From: Candidatus Aerophobota bacterium
Lineage (GTDB): Bacteria > Aerophobota > Aerophobia > Aerophobales > B3-G15
Length of the DNA stretch: 9,737 nucleotides
NCBI GenBank assembly: GCA_030615365.1
Contig: JAUWZM010000090.1
Coordinates: 1 to 9,737, forward strand
Direction: 5' to 3'
The position numbers and the translations under genes are program-made. Positions within the stretch are counted from its first letter, which is position 1; each line of letters opens with the position of its first letter. The notes below the pieces were generated by a model. The model made no database searches, had not been told where the DNA came from, and saw only the letters and a list, made by a program, of their open reading frames with translations. Below, piece after piece: positions 1-7,378 of the stretch.

Positions 1-501
1 CCAAAAACTCATAATAACAAACGCTGGTAGTACCCAGAACTCACTGGCCAACCATCCAGGACCATGAATACCAAGATAGGAAAGGAAAACATTAAACAGA
101 CCGAATTGAGAATTAAATATCCACACCCATAGAAGAGCAACAGCAACACCGGATATGACACAGGGCAGATAATAAATTGTTCTAAATAAAGATAAGGCTC
201 GGATCTTTGCGTTAAGAAATAATGCAATAACTAAACCAATTGCTATGTGAAGGGGAACAATTATCATATAGATAGCGGTTACTTTGAGAGATTGCCAGAA
301 ATATTGATCCTCGAAAATCTTCGTATAATTGCGAAATCCCACAAATTTAGGAGCGCTTACCACCGACCATTTCATTAAGCTTAGTACTGCCGCGGCAATA
401 ACAGGGGCTGCGGTAAACGCAATGAAACCAATAATCCAAGGCATAATAAACAAATAGCCTGCCATTGCCTCTCTTTTTTCCATTTTAGATTTTACTCTCA
501 T
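1..501 (-). CDS. Sugar ABC transporter permease, MalF/UgpA type (3' end outside window)
   Basis: This is the N-terminal 167 residues of an inner-membrane permease subunit of a binding-protein-dependent sugar ABC transporter; no stop is reached before the left edge. The ATG at 501 has an AGGAG Shine-Dalgarno about 9 bases upstream. After a basic start (MRVKSKMEKR), a first membrane helix runs from about residue 15 to 40 (YLFIMPWIIGFIAF). The family segment FVGFRNYTKIFED sits at 53-65 and is followed by FWQSL. A second helix lies near 74-96, and the typical LFRTIYYLPCVISG motif at 105-118 leads into a third helix. Family members are usually about 290-310 residues, so roughly 55% is present; the EAA loop that contacts the ATPase lies beyond the window. 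It follows the URO-D gene by 79 bases, probably in the same operon. No substrate-binding protein or ATPase is visible. The sugar cannot be read from the sequence, but the arabinofuranosidases upstream suggest arabino-oligosaccharides. The family call is secure; the substrate is inferred. Confidence 0.93.
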   Translation of the reverse strand, partial: MRVKSKMEKREAMAGYLFIMPWIIGFIAFTAAPVIAAAVLSLMKWSVVSAPKFVGFRNYTKIFEDQYFWQSLKVTAIYMIIVPLHIAIGLVIALFLNAKIRALSLFRTIYYLPCVISGVAVALLWVWIFNSQFGLFNVFLSYLGIHGPGWLASEFWVLPAFVIMSFW

Positions 502-512
502 TAAAGCATCTC

Positions 513-533
513 CTTTAAATTTGTTATTTAAAG
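513..533 (-). promoter_or_regulatory. Stem-loop touching the permease Shine-Dalgarno
   Basis: A perfect 8-bp inverted repeat (CTTTAAAT, loop of 5, ATTTAAAG) ends at the first bases of the AAAGGAG ribosome site of the permease gene. In the mRNA it would pair the 5' edge of the Shine-Dalgarno. The stem is almost entirely A/U, so it is weak. It could modestly lower permease translation relative to the gene before it. This is visible structure with an inferred role. Confidence 0.35.
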
Positions 534-562
534 CTATCTATGTTCATCTGCGTAAATCCGTG
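533..562 (-). repeat. Three degenerate 10-bp tandem units (CRYRGATNNN)
   Basis: Read on the minus strand, the URO-D/permease spacer contains three consecutive 10-mers: CACGGATTTA, CGCAGATGAA and CATAGATAGC. They share the pattern C-R-Y-R-G-A-T-N-N-N. The array resembles short near-helical-period CACRGAT repeats that I recall from intergenic regions of several unrelated bacteria. No function is known to me. It lies directly upstream of the permease stem-loop. Confidence 0.4.
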
Positions 563-576
563 GCCAAATAGACTTT

Positions 577-773
577 ACCTTTAATATCTTCCATACGTTT
601 GCGCAGTCTCTATCATGGCTAAGTAGTTCTCTGGAGGAACATCATCGGTAATTGAATGACTGGAAGCAACTACATAGCCTCCTCCAGGGGCTAATCTATC
701 TATATGCTCTTTGGTATCCTCAATGACCTCATCTGGTGTGCCAAAACTCAATACCCCGGCAAGATCCATATTG
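577..773 (-). repeat. Direct repeat copy A: 3' end of the URO-D gene
   Basis: Aligned by hand with 9541-9737 without gaps, this segment is identical at 182 of 197 positions. Similarity stops about 4 bases after the shared stop codon, and on the other side the second copy is cut by the window edge. Of the 15 substitutions, 12 are silent and 3 change a residue (two R/K, one P/S). Both copies lie in the same orientation, 8,964 bp apart. Confidence 0.95.
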
Positions 774-1720
774 CCTACAAAACACATCTTATCACCGTAC
801 TCCTTCTTTAGAGCATATATATCATTGCAGTTAGGTTGCACGGGATGAATAGCTTTGATTCCTAAATCAATTGCTATAGGAATAAGATCCCTTATGTTAG
901 CACAGCAGTGCATATAAATAGGGATATTCTTTTCCCGAAGTGGTTTTAACATCTTTCTGGTTCTTGGCACCCAAAGATCTTTTATAAATTTAGGCTGCAC
1001 CAAGAACCCATTATTAAATGCTATATCATCATCCAACCAGAAACAGTCTATATCTCGTTTACTGAGCTCTGTAGTTATTTTAAGGCTATAATCGATAAAG
1101 ATATCCATTACATGCTCAACCAGTTTAATGTCATCGTAGAGTTTGAGCATGAAATTCTCTATACCTAAAACTTCATAGGTATTGCAAAAGCAGGAACGAC
1201 ACAGAGGTCCTACTCCTATATTGGTGCCTTTGCATACATCTAAATACCAATCGATTAGCTCCATCATTTTTTCTACTCTTCGGGGAGGAAGATCTACCTT
1301 ATCTAAATCTTCCCATCCTCTGACTATACCATCTTGGCCGTAGGAGTCTATTTCCGGTCTAGGATCCCGCGTTCTCGGAAGCCAGGTTAACATCGGTGAG
1401 GCAGCATCCACACCCATTGCTTGAAGTAATTTTAAATTCTCATCCGGGGGAAGCATAATGCTATATGCGAGTTTGTTATTTCTCATTAAAGGAATCTTAG
1501 AAATCTTCTTCTCTAATTCTTTCTCGGATTCCTCATTAGAAAAAAGATACAGAAGATGTTTCATCTCCTCAGATTTCATAATCTTGTTCAGGCGTTTTTC
1601 TCCTAAGAAATACCTCATAGTTCTTTCCATCACAAAATGCTCAAAATTCGGCACTCGGTCAGCTTCCTTTAAAGAACAAGTCTTAAGCAATCGTTTGACA
1701 TTAGAATCTCGCATAATCAC
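581..1720 (-). CDS. Uroporphyrinogen decarboxylase superfamily protein (URO-D/methyltransferase-like)
   Basis: A 379-residue TIM-barrel protein of the URO-D superfamily, probably cytoplasmic. The family includes heme-pathway HemE and corrinoid methyltransferases such as MtaA/MtbA. Visible features are the GDD-like turn WLDDDIAFNNG (228-238), the strand IYMHCCANIRDLI (268-280) with the H-x-C pair His271/Cys273 matching a zinc-ligand position of the methyltransferases, VGNMDLAGVLSFGTP (315-329), and a C-terminal GGGYVVASSH followed by VPPEN. Where MtaA-like enzymes carry a third ligand Cys, this protein has SSHS, so His355 may substitute. The N-terminal Arg-rich signature of true HemE is not evident, so heme synthesis is unlikely. 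Start: GTG at 1720 is 5 bases after AGGAGG and ATG at 1714 is 11 bases after; both are possible. It sits between a GH51 gene and a sugar permease, so a role in handling (perhaps demethylating) a sugar-linked group is inferred. A close paralogue enters at the right edge. Confidence 0.85.
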   Translation of the reverse strand: MIMRDSNVKRLLKTCSLKEADRVPNFEHFVMERTMRYFLGEKRLNKIMKSEEMKHLLYLFSNEESEKELEKKISKIPLMRNNKLAYSIMLPPDENLKLLQAMGVDAASPMLTWLPRTRDPRPEIDSYGQDGIVRGWEDLDKVDLPPRRVEKMMELIDWYLDVCKGTNIGVGPLCRSCFCNTYEVLGIENFMLKLYDDIKLVEHVMDIFIDYSLKITTELSKRDIDCFWLDDDIAFNNGFLVQPKFIKDLWVPRTRKMLKPLREKNIPIYMHCCANIRDLIPIAIDLGIKAIHPVQPNCNDIYALKKEYGDKMCFVGNMDLAGVLSFGTPDEVIEDTKEHIDRLAPGGGYVVASSHSITDDVPPENYLAMIETAQTYGRY

Positions 1721-1741
1721 TTTTTCCTCCTATTATAATTC

Positions 1742-1810
1742 TTATAATATCATAATATTATAATACATAGTGTTGTCAAACTTAAGGAAAGAGCTTTTTT
1801 TACTGTTCAT
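1742..1810 (-). CDS. Possible 22-residue ORF with strong Shine-Dalgarno
   Basis: The ATG at 1810 has AGGAGGGG immediately upstream (AGGAGG at 1814-1819, 3 bases from the ATG, a little close). It encodes 22 residues, starting MNSKKSSFLKFDN, and ends in TAA 10 bases before the AGGAGG of the URO-D gene. It could be a leader peptide, a decayed gene start, or chance. It conflicts with the promoter proposed over 1752-1779, since that promoter's -35 and -10 lie inside the ORF; both can be real only if transcription also arrives from upstream. I recognise no family. Low confidence. Confidence 0.25.
   Translation of the reverse strand: MNSKKSSFLKFDNTMYYNIMIL
1752..1779 (-). promoter_or_regulatory. 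Candidate sigma-70 promoter for the URO-D/permease transcript
   Basis: On the minus strand, a consensus -35 TTGACA (1774-1779) and a -10 TATTAT (1752-1757) are 16 bases apart. Transcription would start about 25-30 bases before the URO-D start codon. A perfect 8-bp A/T inverted repeat, TATAATAT at 1743-1750 and ATATTATA at 1755-1762, overlaps the -10 and could be an operator, though such A/T palindromes arise easily in AT-rich DNA. The surrounding run of TATAAT-like words leaves the exact -10 uncertain. Confidence 0.5.
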
Positions 1811-1832
1811 ACCCCTCCTGAAAAAATTATCT

Positions 1833-1958
1833 TTAATTATTCACCATCATAGAAAAATACTCTTCCTCCATGAACGATTTCAGGACAAGCTGATAGACAT
1901 TGGCATTCATACTCTTTTGTTCCTCGTGAGTGAGAAATTGTATGGATTTATCTTGCAT
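1833..1958 (-). CDS. Possible 41-residue ORF overlapping the end of the second GH51 gene
   Basis: An ATG at 1958 lies inside the last codons of the GH51 gene in another frame, giving an 11-base overlap, and opens a 41-codon frame ending in TAA at 1833. The product begins MQDKSIQFLTHEEQKSM and ends in an acidic, helix-like stretch (KSFMEEEYFS near 27-36). The codons look less A/T-biased than the flanking spacer, which hints at present or former coding. There is no good Shine-Dalgarno for the first ATG; translation would rely on coupling to the GH51 stop. An internal ATG at codon 17 has a GAGGA about 10 bases upstream. I recognise no family; it may be a gene remnant. Confidence 0.35.
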   Translation of the reverse strand: MQDKSIQFLTHEEQKSMNANVYQLVLKSFMEEEYFSMMVNN

Positions 1959-3426
1959 GCAATTCAATTACCGTGCAGGAATGAGGGGGAAAAGTATAGG
2001 TAAACTTAGAGCCAGCGTTCTTAATCATCCCTGCTTTAATTTTAACCTTTTCAGGATTTTCAAAGTCATTTGCCGCCATCGCATCAGGTCCATTGAGCTC
2101 ATAAATATGAGCCTCGGCAGAGGGAGCGAACACATCCAGAACAACAGGGCAGTCTATCTCTTTTTCCTCATGGTAGTTAATTGCCGCTATATAGAGTTTA
2201 TCCTCTTTTTCAGTGAGTGTAGCTGAGGCGTCCAGATAAGGAACATTATGAAGTTTGTACGTCCTATCTTGCAGTATCTTCCCTTCAATGTCATAGTGCT
2301 CTGATTGAACAAGTGTATCAAGGGCAATAGTACCGCTGTGTTTCACAAACAACTCAAAGGCTCTATAAATGGTAGTGAGATAAAGCCCGTGTTTTTCGGT
2401 GTGGATAGCTCCCAGTATATTTACTGGCATAGAGAGATTAGCCATGGTTGCTGTGTGAGATAATCGGTGCAGTACGAGGAATACACCTGCAGCAAATAAT
2501 CCATCTTTGAGGGCATGATTTTCCTCAAAATTATTCTCTACAGTAGTTTGATCCACAATATTCCATTCATCAAGAGCGATTTTTATTTTTTCTTCTTTTG
2601 CAACTGGTTGAGTTATATCTATTACCTTGCTTAAAATTTCTAACCTTTTTTCCAACCAATAAACAGAAGCTACTGTCTCGTAGTAGCCAATTCGACCGAT
2701 GGAACCAGGATACTGATGATTAGAAATGTAGTCTATGTGCTGTCCGGCAATTTTAATTACTTCCATATCCCAATCAGGATTATCAGCTCCTACCCCTATA
2801 ATTTTTATAGTAGGATCTACTTTTTTCATAAACTGAGCATATTCCCTTAAAACTTCAGCGTACTCCTTAGCTTTTCTATGGCCTGCCTGCCAGAGTCCAA
2901 AATTCTCATTCCCCACTCCCCAGTATTTAACATTATAAGGCTCGGGATGACCATATTTTCCCCTTAACTTTGCATAGTAGGTATTCGAGCTGCTATTGCA
3001 ATATTCCAACCAGTGTATAGCTTCATCTAAATTGCCCGTTCCTATGTTAACACAAATATAAGGCTCTGTTCCCACTGCTCGGCAGTAAGTAATAAACTCA
3101 TCGGTGCCAAATCTGTTTGTCTCTTCCGCCATCCAGGCAAGGTCAAATCGGACTGGTCTTTTATCCTTGGGTCCAATGCCGTCCTCCCAGTGATAGTTAG
3201 AGGCAAAGTTCCCTCCTGGCCATCGCAAGACAGGACACTCAATATTTCGCATTGCCTCTAAGGTGTCTTTTCTGAATCCACTTTTATCGCTCAAAGGGGA
3301 GCCTTCCTCATATATTCCTCCGTAAGTACATCTTCCCATATGTTCGATAAAGTGCCCATAGATATTGGGATTTATTCTCCCAATAATTCTTTCCACGTCA
3401 ACTTTGATCCTGTAATCTTGCTTCAT
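1948..3426 (-). CDS. abfA: Alpha-L-arabinofuranosidase, GH51 (second in transcript order)
   Basis: A 492-residue retaining exo-enzyme of glycoside hydrolase family 51 (EC 3.2.1.55), predicted to release terminal alpha-L-arabinofuranosyl groups from arabino-oligosaccharides. Length and layout match intracellular bacterial GH51 enzymes of about 500 residues: a TIM barrel to about residue 380, then a beta-sandwich. Signatures are NIYGHFIEHM (21-30), RWPGGNFASNYHWEDGIGP (68-86), NRFGTDEF (104-111), KYWGVGNEN (167-175) with acid/base Glu174, and ALDEWN (284-289) with nucleophile Glu287; the C-terminus has FPPHSCTVIEL. There is no signal peptide, so it is cytoplasmic. The ATG directly follows the TAA of the propeller-PHP gene; the Shine-Dalgarno AAGGAGG lies in that gene's last codons, 8 bases before the ATG, so translation is probably coupled. 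It is clearly paralogous to the other GH51 gene, and the split may reflect different linkages or chain lengths. The family is certain; the exact substrate is not. Confidence 0.97.
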   Translation of the reverse strand: MKQDYRIKVDVERIIGRINPNIYGHFIEHMGRCTYGGIYEEGSPLSDKSGFRKDTLEAMRNIECPVLRWPGGNFASNYHWEDGIGPKDKRPVRFDLAWMAEETNRFGTDEFITYCRAVGTEPYICVNIGTGNLDEAIHWLEYCNSSSNTYYAKLRGKYGHPEPYNVKYWGVGNENFGLWQAGHRKAKEYAEVLREYAQFMKKVDPTIKIIGVGADNPDWDMEVIKIAGQHIDYISNHQYPGSIGRIGYYETVASVYWLEKRLEILSKVIDITQPVAKEEKIKIALDEWNIVDQTTVENNFEENHALKDGLFAAGVFLVLHRLSHTATMANLSMPVNILGAIHTEKHGLYLTTIYRAFELFVKHSGTIALDTLVQSEHYDIEGKILQDRTYKLHNVPYLDASATLTEKEDKLYIAAINYHEEKEIDCPVVLDVFAPSAEAHIYELNGPDAMAANDFENPEKVKIKAGMIKNAGSKFTYTFPPHSCTVIELHAR

Positions 3427-5814
3427 TTATTTTACCTCCTTATATTCAATCCAAATAGGACTTGCCCAGGCTTGGTTTCTGTCATTTTGGGTAATACGAA
3501 GATAGTAGTAATTTTTACCAGGCATAATCCCCTTATCTACATAATTAAATTTTTCCTTTTCCCCCGAACAAAAATGGTGATAAATATCCTCGTTATTTCG
3601 TACCAAATCTATCTGCTTTAAACTCGAGCTTCCCTGTACCTGCACCGAGAAGAGGGGGGGAATCTGCGTTTGATACTCCTCACCCATAAGGTGATCATCT
3701 GCTCTAAAATCAACAAATATCCTTATCCCCGTGGAGGCATATACTCTTCTTTTTTTTAATGCTTCAAAAATCTCCTCTCTGGTTAACTCCTTCAAATATA
3801 GTAAGGTTATGGCATCATTTTTTTCATGGCAAACATCATGGCTGTCGCTTCCTCCCATGAATCCCACCTTGTATCCCTTAGCTAAAACATCCTGAATAGA
3901 ACAGCCCTTTACCTCTTCTCCGAAGGTAATGTGTCCAAAATTGTGGTAATACTCAAACCTTCCCCAGTGAGAGCATATCTCTATACAGGGCTCTACGCTT
4001 TCATCCCACTTATCCCACTTTGTTCCACCATTCCAGGAGCGAGTAACGTGATGGGCGGATACTAAGCCATTGGTCTTTTTGAGAAGATTGGAGAGCTGAC
4101 CCTGGGTATGAGCTTCCCTGGTCAAGGGAGAAAAAAAGGGCTGATCATCAGTGGGATAAATTATACACCTGTGTCCATACTTAACTTTGCCATAATCACC
4201 CTGAGTCCATTCAAACCCGGATATAGCGATAAATTTTCCTGGTTCATTTATTATGGATGCTGTTCTTTGAATGATGGCCCATTCAGAAGAGAGCCATTTC
4301 GTTGTGTCACAGTGATCGGTAACAGCAGCAAAATTCCAGTGATAACGCTCACGGGCAAAGATGTAGTACTGGTCAACACTTCCACAATGCCCATCGGAAA
4401 CTATAGTTTGCACATGTGGATTTCCCCAAAACAGCCCATACTTCCCCTCTTTGACTTGAATGACTTCTCTTTCAAAAATGGGAAATATCTCCTTGGAACC
4501 CGGTTCAACTTTTATTATTTCCTGAGACATATCCACCAATTTTGGCTTGATATACTGTAGATGTTTTTCCTGGAGAATATTCACATCCCTCTCTGGAACA
4601 ATAACAGGTATAGAACGAAGGTAAATATGGCGATCTCCAAATGCATGGCCACCTTCACAGACCAACCAAAGATTTCCCTTTAAATCATTTTTTATAGCCA
4701 GCCATTGATCAAAATCTTTTGCTTTCTGAAATTCCCATAAGGATGAGAATTTATCTCCCTGATAGATGTGTCCCTGCAAGGTCCAATCCATGTGGCGGGT
4801 TAACTTTTGCCAAAATAAACAGACTCTTCCCCATCTATCACTACTAATTACAGGAAGATACCCTTCCTTGCTGACCAACCCTTCTTCTTTACCCTCCAAT
4901 GAAACAGGGCTCACCCATTTATCTTTTTGCCAACCAACAAGATGAATGCTTGGCCTGACATTGGGACTGCCGGAATAGGCTACTCCTAAACGAGTACAAC
5001 TCATATCTACCATGGGCTTGAGTTTGGTATAGATAATCCAGAGATTATCCTCCTGGTCTGTAGTAATCTGGGGGTGAGATCTATCCAACCCCCTTTCCCC
5101 GGGGATCTCCTTAATCTCTGAGCACTTGTCCCCTTCAAAATATCTCATATATATAGAATAAACTTGACCTTGAAAGCTATCCCAAACCACATATACTCTT
5201 TTGGAAGAGCTGGCTGCTATTACAGGACGAAAGCTAAAACTATTCTCTTGAGAGACACAAATCGGCTTTGACCATTTCTCTCCATCCCAAAAGCTTGTCT
5301 TTATCCTTTGCTCTTTTTTCTGATAAGATTCCCAGGCACACCATATCCTTTTTTGGCTATCTCTGGTCACCGATGGCCAAAAACCATTATCTTCCTCTTC
5401 GCTAATGATAACTTCCTCTGAAAATTTTTTCCCCTCAAGACAGCTTCCCAGGATTTTCCATTTTCCTTTCCTTTGCCCTGCCCAAATAACCCAAATTTTT
5501 CCCTGAGAATCAGAGCAAATACCTGGTTTTATATTTATCCCTGATTCTCTGCTTACCTGTATGGGAAGGGAAAAACTGTCCTTCCCATACACTATAGTTG
5601 GCCGAATCTCCTCCTCAGAAGGTAAACCTTCTGGATGATGGCAGCTCACATAAATATCATCCCTGCCATTCCTACTACTTACCCATCCTACCCAAACCTG
5701 ATTTGCCTCATCAACATATAAAGAGGGATAGCCATTATTGGTACCCTCTTCACTTAACTTACAGTAAAGAGATTTATGAAGTAGAAAAAAATCAACAGAA
5801 TTTTTTTGAATCAA
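3427..5814 (-). CDS. Seven-repeat beta-propeller fused to PHP/DUF3604-like metal hydrolase domain
   Basis: A 795-residue multidomain protein. Residues about 30-400 hold seven repeats with a W/L-V-x-W core (VWVGW 40-44, IWVIW 107-111, IWCAW 157-161, VYVVW 207-211, LWIIY 258-262, VCLFW 331-335, LWLVC 382-386). Most lead to a strand and an xxG-x-x-W/F turn, which fits a seven-bladed propeller. Residues about 455-700 resemble PHP/DUF3604 domains: FWGNPHVQT (462-470), SDG (473-475), AAVTDHCD (496-503), GFEW (533-536), SAHH (586-589), GGSDSHD (654-660). The first motif is normally H-x-H; here it is His467-Val-Gln469. A beta-sandwich tail (about 720-792) follows. No signal peptide is seen, so a cytoplasmic location is likely. 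The start is TTG at 5814, supported by AAGGAGAG with GGAG 7 bases upstream. The gene sits between two GH51 genes, 70 bases after one and abutting the other. Hydrolysis of a phosphate or other ester on imported glycans is a guess; the propeller may bind carbohydrate. Confidence 0.8.
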   Translation of the reverse strand: MIQKNSVDFFLLHKSLYCKLSEEGTNNGYPSLYVDEANQVWVGWVSSRNGRDDIYVSCHHPEGLPSEEEIRPTIVYGKDSFSLPIQVSRESGINIKPGICSDSQGKIWVIWAGQRKGKWKILGSCLEGKKFSEEVIISEEEDNGFWPSVTRDSQKRIWCAWESYQKKEQRIKTSFWDGEKWSKPICVSQENSFSFRPVIAASSSKRVYVVWDSFQGQVYSIYMRYFEGDKCSEIKEIPGERGLDRSHPQITTDQEDNLWIIYTKLKPMVDMSCTRLGVAYSGSPNVRPSIHLVGWQKDKWVSPVSLEGKEEGLVSKEGYLPVISSDRWGRVCLFWQKLTRHMDWTLQGHIYQGDKFSSLWEFQKAKDFDQWLAIKNDLKGNLWLVCEGGHAFGDRHIYLRSIPVIVPERDVNILQEKHLQYIKPKLVDMSQEIIKVEPGSKEIFPIFEREVIQVKEGKYGLFWGNPHVQTIVSDGHCGSVDQYYIFARERYHWNFAAVTDHCDTTKWLSSEWAIIQRTASIINEPGKFIAISGFEWTQGDYGKVKYGHRCIIYPTDDQPFFSPLTREAHTQGQLSNLLKKTNGLVSAHHVTRSWNGGTKWDKWDESVEPCIEICSHWGRFEYYHNFGHITFGEEVKGCSIQDVLAKGYKVGFMGGSDSHDVCHEKNDAITLLYLKELTREEIFEALKKRRVYASTGIRIFVDFRADDHLMGEEYQTQIPPLFSVQVQGSSSLKQIDLVRNNEDIYHHFCSGEKEKFNYVDKGIMPGKNYYYLRITQNDRNQAWASPIWIEYKEVK

Positions 5815-5833
5815 TTTCTCTCTCCTTGAATTG

Positions 5834-5859
5834 CACGCGTTGTTATTCTAATAACCGTG
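5834..5859 (-). other. Imperfect stem-loop between GH51 and propeller-PHP genes
   Basis: The arms CACG plus GTTAT (5834-5837, 5842-5846) and ATAAC plus CGTG (5851-5859) can pair around a 4-base loop with a 4-base bulge. No U-run follows on the minus strand, so it is not a convincing intrinsic terminator. It could stabilise or mark a processing point in the polycistronic mRNA. Confidence 0.25.
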
Positions 5860-5884
5860 TACATTCTTATTTTTTCGCATAAAA

Positions 5885-7378
5885 CTAATTAACTTTTATC
5901 TCTATAACAGTCAATGAATGAGCAGGAAATTGATAGTCGAACTGCTCTCCTGCAGTATGGATTTGTTTTTGATTAACTTTGACTTCATCGGGGCAATGAA
6001 TATCATTATAAGCCAAAACATTCTCATGAGTCAACTCGTAAATCTGAGCAACCTTATGAGGATTGAATCCCTCCAGAATAATCTGCGTATCAAGACTATT
6101 ATCCTTATGTTTATTTACAACTGTGATAAACAGTGTGTCTTTCAAATCACTGTAAGTAGCAGAGACATCCAGGTATTCAATATCTACCTCTTTGCCCTTC
6201 TTAATTAGGAAGGAACCAGCATCAAAACAGTAGCTATGATAATCGGATTTAACAAAGACATCCAGGGATGTCTCTCCACTGTGATTGCTGTACAGATCAA
6301 AAACATGATATTGAGGTCTTAGCACAATACCCTCTTTATGAGTGAAGATGGCTCCCCTGATATTCACAACGGGAGAGTAACAGGCCATGGTAACATATTT
6401 ACTCATCCTTTGAAAAACATTCAAAATAGAAGCAGTAGCCAGAGCATCCTGAAGAGTGTAGGAGCTGTTATTATCATTTTCCCTTTCCTTTTCGAAATGC
6501 TGCCAACCCCAGAGATTCCACTCATCCCAGGTAATGCCAATTTTATTATCAAAGCAATTTGTGGCCGCATCAATAGTCCCCTTTAAAATCTTTGTTCTTT
6601 CCTCCATTATTTTTGAAGCAGCCATTACTGCATAATAATCTTGAGGCACACAGGTAAAATTAAAATAAATGTGGGTAGAGACGTAATCAATATATGAACC
6701 AGTCGATTTTAGTACCTCATAATCCCACTCTGGATCATTAAAACCTCCGACTAACACAATCTTTGTCTCAGGATCTGTCCATCGTATAGCTTTGGCAAAT
6801 TCTTTTGCTACCTTGGCATAATCTTGAGCAGATTTATATCCCAGTTGCCATTCTCCAAAAACCTCATTGCCTAATCCCCAGTATTTAACCTTATAAGGCT
6901 GCGATCGACCATTTTTTCCCCTTAACTTTGCATAATAGCTATTCCCCTTGCGATTACAATACTCTACCCAGTGAATAGCCTCCTCAATGGTCCCATTTCC
7001 TAAATTAAGGCATATATAAGGTTCAGCATTGATTTGCACGCAGAATTGAAGAAATTCGTCAGTACCAAAGTGATTATTTTCTTCCACTCGCCATACAGGA
7101 TCATATTTTATCTTTCTCTTTTCCTGGGGGCCAATTCCATCTTCCCAATGGTACCCAGAGGCAAAATTCCCTCCTGGCCAACGCACAATGGGAGTCCTTA
7201 TCTTCTTGAGATAATTCATAACATCTTTTCTAAATCCTTTTTCATTAGATAAACTTGATCCTTCCTCGTAAATCCCCCCATAGATGCATCTACTCATATG
7301 TTCAATAAAATGCCCATAGATATTGGGGTTAATCGTACCAGCCTCTCTTTCTCTGTCTATCTTTATCTTGTAGTTCAT
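5885..7378 (-). CDS. abfA: Alpha-L-arabinofuranosidase, GH51 (first in transcript order)
   Basis: A 497-residue GH51 retaining arabinofuranosidase, close in length to intracellular bacterial homologues. Key motifs are NIYGHFIEHM (19-28), RWPGGNFASGYHWEDGIGP (66-84), NHFGTDEF (102-109), VKYWGLGNEVFGEWQ (164-178) with acid/base Glu172, and TWDEWNLW (283-290) with nucleophile Glu286; the tail has FPAHSLTVIE. No signal peptide is present, so it acts in the cytoplasm on imported oligosaccharides. Its ATG begins directly after the TAA of the glycosidase-like gene (TAA-ATG), and AAGGAG lies 8 bases before it, so the two are probably translationally coupled. It ends in TAG, 70 bases before the TTG of the propeller-PHP gene. 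Compared with the other GH51 here, the catalytic core motifs are nearly the same. The barrel region after strand 5 differs (STHIYFNFTC, 234-243, against SNHQYPGSIG), a part that helps shape the active site, so different substrate preference is inferred. Confidence 0.97.
   Translation of the reverse strand: MNYKIKIDREREAGTINPNIYGHFIEHMSRCIYGGIYEEGSSLSNEKGFRKDVMNYLKKIRTPIVRWPGGNFASGYHWEDGIGPQEKRKIKYDPVWRVEENNHFGTDEFLQFCVQINAEPYICLNLGNGTIEEAIHWVEYCNRKGNSYYAKLRGKNGRSQPYKVKYWGLGNEVFGEWQLGYKSAQDYAKVAKEFAKAIRWTDPETKIVLVGGFNDPEWDYEVLKSTGSYIDYVSTHIYFNFTCVPQDYYAVMAASKIMEERTKILKGTIDAATNCFDNKIGITWDEWNLWGWQHFEKERENDNNSSYTLQDALATASILNVFQRMSKYVTMACYSPVVNIRGAIFTHKEGIVLRPQYHVFDLYSNHSGETSLDVFVKSDYHSYCFDAGSFLIKKGKEVDIEYLDVSATYSDLKDTLFITVVNKHKDNSLDTQIILEGFNPHKVAQIYELTHENVLAYNDIHCPDEVKVNQKQIHTAGEQFDYQFPAHSLTVIEIKVN

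Noticed and set aside
1786..1800. AAAGAGCTTTTTTT on the plus strand as a possible terminator
   Set aside because: The stem is only 4 bp with a 2-base loop, and no plus-strand gene ends here.
4108..4560. A 150-codon plus-strand open frame opposite the propeller-PHP gene
   Set aside because: It lies antisense to a clear PHP domain with recognisable motifs and its translation shows no family features; it is a shadow of the real gene. The same applies to the other plus-strand frames.
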